Of a stretch of 64,000 bases of DNA, positions 58,752-64,000 are shown piece by piece. Source of the stretch: Eggerthella sinensis (GTDB taxonomy: Bacteria; Actinomycetota; Coriobacteriia; Coriobacteriales; Eggerthellaceae); NCBI RefSeq assembly GCF_003339815.1, contig NZ_PPTT01000014.1, positions 1-64,000 of the forward strand. The letters are read 5' to 3'. Numbering within the stretch: the first letter of the stretch is position 1; every line of letters starts with the position of its first letter. Made by a program: the position numbers and the translations under genes. The notes beneath the pieces were generated by a model. The model was not told the DNA's origin, ran no database searches, and was given only the letters and a program-made list of their open reading frames with translations.

Positions 58752-59630
58752 TTACATGTTGTGGAACTGGTACTTCTCCGGGTTGTCCTTCACGTCCTGC
58801 TTGTTCTTCGGGTTCATCTTGCCCACGCCCATCTGGCCGTCGTTGGTGTTGGAGGCCAGAACCTGGTTGCGGTTCTCCATCTTGATGACGTTCTCGAAGC
58901 TCGTGCCGTCGAGGGAGGCCTGCAGGCACTCCTTCGTCAGACGCAGGCCGAACGGCGCGGTGGCGTCGCACATCTGCTGCGCGAAGGCCACGGCCTCTTC
59001 AACCACGTCGTCGTCGGCGACAACCTTGTTCGCGAAGCCCCACTCGAGCAGCTTCTCGGCGCCGAAACGGTTGGGATTCATGAGGATCTCGCAGGCGCGG
59101 GCGTAGCCGACGATCTTGGGCAGGAAGAACGCGCCGCCCATGTCGGTGCCGGTATAGCCGATGGACAGGTAGCCGGCGTTCATCTTGAAGCTCTCGCCCA
59201 GCACGCGCATGTCGCAGGCGCAGGAGATCGACAGGCCGCCGCCCACGGCGTAGCCCTTGAGCGCGCCGATGATGGGCTGCTCGCAACGGCGCATGTTGAT
59301 GATCTGGTCGGAGCACATGCGCTGCATGATGTAGAAGTCGCGCTGGATGCGGCCCATGTCCTCGGGCGGCTCGAGCGCGAGGTCGTTCAGGTTGAAGCCG
59401 GCGCAGAAGGACTTGCCCTCGCCCGTCAGCACGATGGCGCGGCAATCCTTGTCCATGCGCACCTTGATGAGGAAGTCGTTGAACTCCGCCATCTGGGCGT
59501 AGGACATGGCGTTGAGGTTCGCGGCGTCGTTGAAGCTGCACACGTACACCGGACCGCGACGGTCGATGATGAGCTTCTCGTAGTCGTACTCGAACTCCGG
59601 CAGATGGTAATTCTCCTGGTACACGCTCAT
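58752..59630 (-). CDS. Crotonase-fold protein lacking both usual catalytic glutamates
   Basis: A 292-residue crotonase superfamily member. The oxyanion-hole segments FCAGFNLNDLAL and LKGYAVGGGLSISCACDM are kept. However, the two glutamates of enoyl-CoA hydratase are missing: GGGLSIS has Ser where GGGCELA has Glu, and NAGYLSIGY lacks the second Glu. A 25-residue N-terminal and about 40-residue C-terminal extension (PKNKQDVKDNPEKYQFHNM at the end) go beyond the core. It may carry out a different CoA chemistry, such as isomerisation, hydrolysis or ring cleavage. ATG at 59630 has AAAGGGG upstream. It diverges from a FadK-like ligase gene. Confidence 0.86.
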   Translation of the reverse strand: MSVYQENYHLPEFEYDYEKLIIDRRGPVYVCSFNDAANLNAMSYAQMAEFNDFLIKVRMDKDCRAIVLTGEGKSFCAGFNLNDLALEPPEDMGRIQRDFYIMQRMCSDQIINMRRCEQPIIGALKGYAVGGGLSISCACDMRVLGESFKMNAGYLSIGYTGTDMGGAFFLPKIVGYARACEILMNPNRFGAEKLLEWGFANKVVADDDVVEEAVAFAQQMCDATAPFGLRLTKECLQASLDGTSFENVIKMENRNQVLASNTNDGQMGVGKMNPKNKQDVKDNPEKYQFHNM

Positions 59631-60271
59631 TGGCACTACCCCTTTCCCTGTTGGTTCATATGTCGCTCGTTGCGTTTCGATACGTTCTGCGGGCCGTGCT
59701 CACGGGCCCTTCTCTATAATCGCCTGTTGCGTTCCCTTTATCTACGGACAATCGAGCCGTACTGTCTAATGCAGGAAATCGATTTCCATCATTACTTCTA
59801 TTTTGTCCATCATTTTGATGCAAAACAGGTGCCGTGAAGCAAAATCAGACGCTGGTTCGTGGGAAATACTCCTTTTCTCCCTCCCCTGTTGGCACGTCTC
59901 GCCGCTTCTCCCATCCGTTGACGGTGGGGGTCATCTTCTCATTTCCTCGATGTTGACCTGGGGTTTTTATATCTAATAGGCTGTGGCTATCAATACATAG
60001 AAAGTTCCTATTAGTTAACCCACAAATGCGCCTCATCGACCATCAACCCCGGGCCTACAATGAGGGACACTGAGGAGGTCACGAAGGACACATCGTGGCG
60101 TCTGACGTTCGCCGCACTGCGGGGCACGGGCCGGAGGGGGTCGCAGCGCACCGCATCGTTCCATCAGCGTCAAAAGCGTCGAAGCGCAGGCAGATCGAGT
60201 TCATGCGAAGCATCCGGCGGGGAAAACCGGGTGAGAGAAGCAAGCCGTCATCAAGAGAGGACTCAGGGGTG
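59631..60271. other. 641 base divergent region between crotonase and FadK-like ligase
   Basis: A/T-rich at 59710-60060. It holds an inverted repeat CTAATAGG (59973-59980) and CCTATTAG (60007-60014), and TTGACC (59953-59958), a possible -35 box. A GTG at 60095 in frame with the ligase has a fair site (GAAGGA), so a 59-residue N-terminal extension cannot be fully excluded, but it looks non-coding. No independent gene is seen. Confidence 0.5.
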
Positions 60272-61903
60272 ATGATTACCGATCTCAAAATCAATGCCGA
60301 GCGAAAACGTTTCTACTACGAGAAAGGGTACTGGACCGAAAAGTCGATCGGCGATGTGTGGGCCGACCGCATAGCCTCCCATCCGGAGCGCACGTACGTT
60401 ACCGACGATCAAGGCTCTTCCTATACCTACGGCGAGGTCGACGACCGCGCCGGCCGCCTGGCGGCATGGCTGATCGAAGAAGGGATCGAGCCGGGGGACG
60501 TGGTCACGTTCCAAATGCCCATCTGGGCCGAATTCTGCATCGTGTACGTCGCCTGCCTCAAGTGCGGCGCCGTCATGCATCCCGTCCCGCCGAACTTCAA
60601 CGACGAGGACCTCGTGTACAACATGAACAAGGTGGGGTCGCGCGCGTTCATCTGCCCGACCGCGTTCCATCGCTGCGACTTCGTGAAGCAGGCCTATGCG
60701 GTGAAGGACCGCATTCCCACGCTCGCGTCCATCGCGTTCGTGGACAAGCAGGCGCCCGCGCCCGAGGGCGCGCCCAGCCTGAGCAGCATCTGCGCCGCGT
60801 ACGAGCCCGTGACGGAGCGTCCCGCGGTCTCGTCCGACGACGTGGCGTGCATCCTGTCCACGTCGGGCACCACCGGCCGTCAGAAGGCCGTGCTGTTCAC
60901 GCACAACAACATCCTGTTCTCCGAGCGCTCCTTCGTCAAGGGACTGGGACGCACCGCCGATGACGTCATGTTCATGCCCTCGCCGCTCAACCACGCGACG
61001 GGCTTCTACCACGGCCTCATCTCCCCCATGATCCTGGGCGGCCGCACGGTGCTGCAGCAGCACTTCGACGCGGCGGACGCGCTTGCGCTGTGCAACCGCG
61101 AAGGCGTCACCTGGTCGATGGGCGCCACGCCGTTCGTCTACGACATCCTCAAGTACCTCACGAACGAGAAGCTGGGGTCGTTCGACACGCTGCGCCTGTT
61201 CGTGTGCGGCGGCGCACCCGTTCCCGGCACGCTCGTGCAGTGCGCGCATTCGCACGGCATCCTGCTGTGCGAATGCTACGGCTCCACCGAGAGCTGCCCG
61301 CACGCGTTCGTCCCGCCCGAGCGCTGTCTGGAGTGGAACGGCGCCTGGTCGGGCGTGCCGCTGCCCGGCATCGAGGTGCGCGTGGTGGACGAGAATCACG
61401 AAGAGGTGCCGCGCGGCACGCAGGGCGAGGAGATCTCGCGCGGGCCGCACCAGTTCGTGGGCTACCTCAACGACAAGGAGCGCACCGATCGCGCGCTCGA
61501 CGACGAGGGATGGTTCTACAGCGGCGATCTGTGCTACATGGACGAGGAAGGCCGCATCCGCATCAACGGCCGCAAAAAGGAGATCATCATCCGCGGCGGC
61601 GAGAACATCTGCGCGAACGAGATCGACGAGAACCTCATGGAGTGCCCCGGCATCGGCGACCACGCCACCATCGGCATGCCCGACGAGCGCCTGGGCGAGC
61701 GCATCTGCACGTTCGCCGTGCCCACCGACGAGCGCCGCCCCGAGCTGGCCGACATCACGAGCTACCTTGACGGGCAGCATGTGCCGAAGCGCCTGTGGCC
61801 CGAGCGCATCGAGTACATCGACGCCATCCCCAAGACGGCCACCGGCAAGGTGAAGCGCCACCTGCTGGCCGCCGAACTGGCCGAACGCATGAAGAACGCG
61901 TAG
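60272..61903 (+). CDS. FadK-like acyl-CoA ligase
   Basis: A 543-residue AMP-forming ligase that resembles E. coli FadK (548 residues). Shared features include the N-terminal NAERKRFYYEKGYW pattern, CILSTSGTTGRQKAVLFTHNN (phosphate loop), MPSPLNHATGFYHGL, CYGSTESCPHAF, GWFYSGDLCYMDEEGRIRING and the catalytic lysine in TATGKVKRHLL. FadK prefers short and medium chain acids and works best anaerobically in E. coli. Either the ATG at 60272 or the GTG just before it (60269), which is eight bases after GAGAGG, may be the start. It is divergent from the atypical crotonase and may prime the same pathway. Confidence 0.88.
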   Translation: MITDLKINAERKRFYYEKGYWTEKSIGDVWADRIASHPERTYVTDDQGSSYTYGEVDDRAGRLAAWLIEEGIEPGDVVTFQMPIWAEFCIVYVACLKCGAVMHPVPPNFNDEDLVYNMNKVGSRAFICPTAFHRCDFVKQAYAVKDRIPTLASIAFVDKQAPAPEGAPSLSSICAAYEPVTERPAVSSDDVACILSTSGTTGRQKAVLFTHNNILFSERSFVKGLGRTADDVMFMPSPLNHATGFYHGLISPMILGGRTVLQQHFDAADALALCNREGVTWSMGATPFVYDILKYLTNEKLGSFDTLRLFVCGGAPVPGTLVQCAHSHGILLCECYGSTESCPHAFVPPERCLEWNGAWSGVPLPGIEVRVVDENHEEVPRGTQGEEISRGPHQFVGYLNDKERTDRALDDEGWFYSGDLCYMDEEGRIRINGRKKEIIIRGGENICANEIDENLMECPGIGDHATIGMPDERLGERICTFAVPTDERRPELADITSYLDGQHVPKRLWPERIEYIDAIPKTATGKVKRHLLAAELAERMKNA

Positions 61904-61917
61904 GGCGCACGAGCAAG

Positions 61918-61959
61918 CACGAAAAAGAACCGGGGCCGCGGCCCCGGTTCTTTTTCGTG
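61918..61959. terminator. Bidirectional terminator between ligase and convergent gene
   Basis: A perfect 42 bp palindrome centred on CCGCGG, with GAAAAAGAACC on one side and GGTTCTTTTTC on the other, so a GC stem is followed by T residues on both strands. It serves the ligase gene (plus) and the beta-lactamase-fold gene (minus). Confidence 0.93.
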
Positions 61960-61969
61960 CGGCCCGCGC

Positions 61970-62803
61970 TCAGGATGACAGCAGTTCCCGCTGCTCGAGG
62001 TAGTCGAGCTGGGAGCGGATGTTGATGCGGGCGGCGGGGTCGAGGCGGGCGTCGACGTCACGGTACACCGCGTCGATGATGCGGTCGAGGTCGCGTCCGG
62101 CACCGCCCTCCACGGCGGCGCGCACGTGCTCGAGGCGCTCGAGGCGGTGGCGGTAGGCGCGGTCGATCGCGCCCAGCGGATCGTCGATGAGCGGCCCGTG
62201 CGCCGTGAGCAGCCGCGCGACGCCGCGCTCCTCCACCACGGCGCGAAGGCGCTCCAAGCTGGCGAAGTAATCGGCCAGGCTGCCGTCGGGCCAGCAGATG
62301 AGCGTCGAGCTTTGGCGGAACAGCATGTCGCCCGTGATCACGGACGCGTCGGCCGGATAGAGGAACCCCACGAGGTCGCTCGCGTGGCCCGGCAGCAGCA
62401 CCACCTCGAGCTGCGGCGCGCCCTGCCCGAGCGCGAGCGGCCCGTCGGGCAGCGTGCCGTCCTTGCGCGACAGCACGGGCGCGCCCGTCCACGCGGAGAA
62501 GCGCTCGGCGCCTTCCGCATGGTCGGCATGGTCGTGCGTCAGCAGGATGGCGGCCACCTCGCGCCCGTCTTCGGCGCATGCATGCTGCACGGCGCGCAGG
62601 TGCGCCGTGCTGTCGGGACCGGGATCGACCACAACGCAGGCCGCGGCATCCGGCTCCGCGAGCACCCAGGTGTTCGTGCCGAGGTACGTGAGGGGCGAGG
62701 GATTGTCGGCCAGCACGATGCGCGCTCGGGGCGACACGCGGGCGCTGCCCCAGGCGCACGCGGGCGCCGTCGACCGGGACTGCTGCGCTACGGGAGCAGG
62801 CAT
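61970..62803 (-). CDS. Metallo-beta-lactamase-fold hydrolase (LACTB2-like)
   Basis: A 277-residue MBL-fold protein. The metal motif is LLTHDHADHAEGA, later ligands are in LLPGHASDL and VITGDMLF, and LTAHGPLIDD provides the last histidine. The C-terminal helix bundle (HRLERLEHVRAAVEGG) is typical of the LACTB2 subgroup, whose members cleave RNA or thioesters. The ATG at 62803 lies inside the end of the Nudix gene (16 base overlap), so the two are translated together. Confidence 0.9.
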   Translation of the reverse strand: MPAPVAQQSRSTAPACAWGSARVSPRARIVLADNPSPLTYLGTNTWVLAEPDAAACVVVDPGPDSTAHLRAVQHACAEDGREVAAILLTHDHADHAEGAERFSAWTGAPVLSRKDGTLPDGPLALGQGAPQLEVVLLPGHASDLVGFLYPADASVITGDMLFRQSSTLICWPDGSLADYFASLERLRAVVEERGVARLLTAHGPLIDDPLGAIDRAYRHRLERLEHVRAAVEGGAGRDLDRIIDAVYRDVDARLDPAARINIRSQLDYLEQRELLSS

Positions 62804-63624
62804 GAGAGCACCGCCTTCCCCTCGTCGTCGACGGACGGCTCGAGCATGATGCGCCGCACGTCGTCCACGCCGGCGGCGAAGGCCTCCGCGCTCGCCGCGT
62901 GCGCCAGATGCGCGAGGTTGTAGGCGGTCGGCGGCACGAGCCGCAGCGCGCCCTGCGCCCCGCGCTCCAGTACGGCCTGCGGATCGGCCCAACCGGCGCC
63001 GTTCGCCTCGGTCGTGCAGCTGTCGGGTGCCTGATCGGCGGGCGACAGCGCCGCGAAGAAGTACGTGTCGTAGCGCCGGGGCTCGTAGACGGGCGTGAGC
63101 CAATGCGAGCGCAGGCCCAAGAGGTCGGCGCGCAGCGTGAGGTCGTGGCGCGCGAGCACCTCGGCGAAGGACGCCTCGTGCTCGACGAGCCGCCGCCGTT
63201 CCTCGACCCACACGGGGTCGGCGACGTTCGCGGCCGGCACGCCGCGCGTCCCGCCCGCCAGCAGCACGCCGCATTCCTCGAACACCTCGCGCGCCGCCGC
63301 CGTTACCACGCGCCGCGCCACGTCCTCGTCGGTGCCCATGCGCCGCGCCCATACGGCGGGCGCGGGACCCTCCCACGCAACCTGCTCCTCGCTGTCGCGC
63401 GGGTCCACGCCGCCGCCGGGGAACACGACGGCTTCGGGCACGAACGCCATGGTGGCCGCGCGGCGCAGCATGAACACCTCGCGCGGGTCGCGCACGAGCA
63501 TCACCGTAGCAGCCAAGCGCGGCGTGGCCGGCGGCGCGCCCTCCGCACGGAACGCGGCGTAGGCGCGCGCCTGCTGCTCGCCCATGGGCACCCCGAGCGT
63601 CTCGCCCGCCTTCCACCACTGCAT
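62788..63624 (-). CDS. Nudix hydrolase
   Basis: A 278-residue Nudix protein. The substrate-binding strand FVPEAVVFPGGGVDPRD is followed by an insert of about 35 residues and the Nudix box core AAREVFEECGVLLAG with the metal-binding glutamates. It resembles NUDT19-like proteins, some of which cleave CoA or acyl-CoA. Together with the adjacent LACTB2-like enzyme this could be a housekeeping pair for CoA-ester turnover; that link is inference. The start at 63624 has AAGGAGAG upstream. Confidence 0.88.
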   Translation of the reverse strand: MQWWKAGETLGVPMGEQQARAYAAFRAEGAPPATPRLAATVMLVRDPREVFMLRRAATMAFVPEAVVFPGGGVDPRDSEEQVAWEGPAPAVWARRMGTDEDVARRVVTAAAREVFEECGVLLAGGTRGVPAANVADPVWVEERRRLVEHEASFAEVLARHDLTLRADLLGLRSHWLTPVYEPRRYDTYFFAALSPADQAPDSCTTEANGAGWADPQAVLERGAQGALRLVPPTAYNLAHLAHAASAEAFAAGVDDVRRIMLEPSVDDEGKAVLSCLLP

Positions 63625-63698
63625 AGGCTCTCTCCTTGCGCGTACCGTGTTCGCTGTCCCCCTTCTCTCACCGAGAAAGAGGGGTTTGCTTCATGGTA

Positions 63699-64000
63699 TC
63701 ACCGCGGAAGGGCCAATGCGTCGGACAACAGCTCGGCGATGTCCCGTACCGGCACGGCGGCGTCCTTCGAGGCCAGCCCGTCCTCGAACATGGACAGGCA
63801 GAACGGGCAGGCCGTGGCCACCGCGTCGGCCCCCGTCGCCAGCGCCTGCTCGGTGCGCTGCACGTTCATGCGCTCCCCCGCACGCTCCTCGAGCCACATG
63901 CGCCCGCCGCCCGCGCCGCAGCAGAAGCTCTTCTCGCGCGTGCGCTCCATCTCCACCACCTCGGCGCCGCACGCCGCCACCACCGCGCGGGGCTCGTCGT
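63699..64000 (-). CDS. CCG-domain Fe-S protein, C-terminal end (cut by window edge)
   Basis: The last 100 codons of a larger gene that enters from the right edge. It shows the second CCG domain of heterodisulfide reductase/GlpC/LutA-type proteins: SFCCGAGGGRMWLEE and ATACPFCLSMFEDGL, plus the preceding VEMERTREK. The full protein would carry Fe-S clusters and often pairs with ETF or acyl-CoA dehydrogenases in anaerobes. It ends 74 bases before the Nudix gene on the same strand. The N-terminal part is not visible. Confidence 0.87.
   Translation of the reverse strand, partial: DEPRAVVAACGAEVVEMERTREKSFCCGAGGGRMWLEERAGERMNVQRTEQALATGADAVATACPFCLSMFEDGLASKDAAVPVRDIAELLSDALALPR

Noticed and set aside
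60095-60271. N-terminal extension of the FadK-like ligase from a GTG with a fair ribosome binding site
   Set aside because: The 59 extra residues (ASDVRRTAGHGPEG...) look non-coding, and the FadK-like alignment begins at the start near 60269-60272.
1-64000. tRNA, rRNA, prophage or transposon genes
   Set aside because: Looked for along the window; no cloverleaf-like tRNA segment, integrase, transposase or phage structural gene was recognised.

Overview
The window is a 64 kb piece of a high-GC (roughly 65%) bacterial chromosome. It has actinobacterial traits (clear AGGAGG-type ribosome binding sites, some TTG/GTG starts) and a gene set typical of anaerobic gut Coriobacteriia of the Eggerthellaceae (Eggerthella/Gordonibacter type). 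The evidence is many CaiA-family acyl-CoA dehydrogenases, family III CoA-transferases and AMP-forming acyl-CoA ligases, ETF/FixABCX electron-transfer proteins, a LuxR regulator with a multi-span membrane sensor, and almost no sugar metabolism. The genus is inferred from gene content, not from a marker gene. No rRNA, tRNA, CRISPR array, transposase or prophage gene was seen.

Region 1 (1-7725, minus) is an operon for CoA-dependent reduction of a 2-hydroxy acid: family III CoA-transferase, two 2-hydroxyacyl-CoA dehydratase subunits, their ATP-dependent activator, an acyl-CoA dehydrogenase/enoyl-CoA reductase and an acyl-CoA ligase, followed by etfB, which runs off the left edge. The gene set matches the aryl-lactate (fld) or 2-hydroxyisocaproate (had) pathways of clostridia. 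Region 2 (7898-12902) is a sulfatase, its radical-SAM maturase and two half-size CHR oxyanion transporters, with a divergent LysR gene. Region 3 (13124-20758) holds an orphan crotonase, an ECF sigma factor with a membrane protein and an ABC exporter, a membrane protein, a GNAT acetyltransferase and a protein with a nuclease-like C-terminus.

Region 4 (21022-32105) is a carnitine-operon-like cluster on the minus strand: MFS transporter, alpha/beta hydrolase, CaiA, CaiB, CaiC, MaoC-type hydratase, MFS transporter. A membrane-bound LuxR regulator diverges from it. The gaps between its genes hold strong RNA hairpins, including two mutually exclusive ones between caiB and caiC. Region 5 (32328-42089, minus) is a sortase-assembled pilus operon: LPNTG backbone pilin, a second pilin with an LVKTG signal, a 1554-residue beta-helix adhesin with LPFAG, and two class C sortases. 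A roughly 82 bp direct repeat lies at each end of this locus.

Region 6 (42706-57903) contains an aldehyde dehydrogenase, two divergent acyl-CoA dehydrogenases that share a paired 39 bp promoter/operator element, a complete fixABCX set, two paralogous LysR regulators around a cysteine-rich unknown protein, an MFS transporter, a fifth acyl-CoA dehydrogenase and a third CoA-transferase. Region 7 (57904-64000) starts with a perfect parS-type palindrome, then a flavin reductase, a crotonase lacking both usual catalytic glutamates, a FadK-like ligase, a metallo-beta-lactamase-fold protein, a Nudix hydrolase and the C-terminal end of a CCG-domain Fe-S protein.

Taken together, the window looks like several parallel modules that activate organic acids as CoA esters and use the enoyl-CoA forms as electron acceptors, with ETF/Fix proteins linking them to NADH, ferredoxin and quinone. 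Each module appears to have its own transporter and regulator. The substrates cannot be read from sequence.
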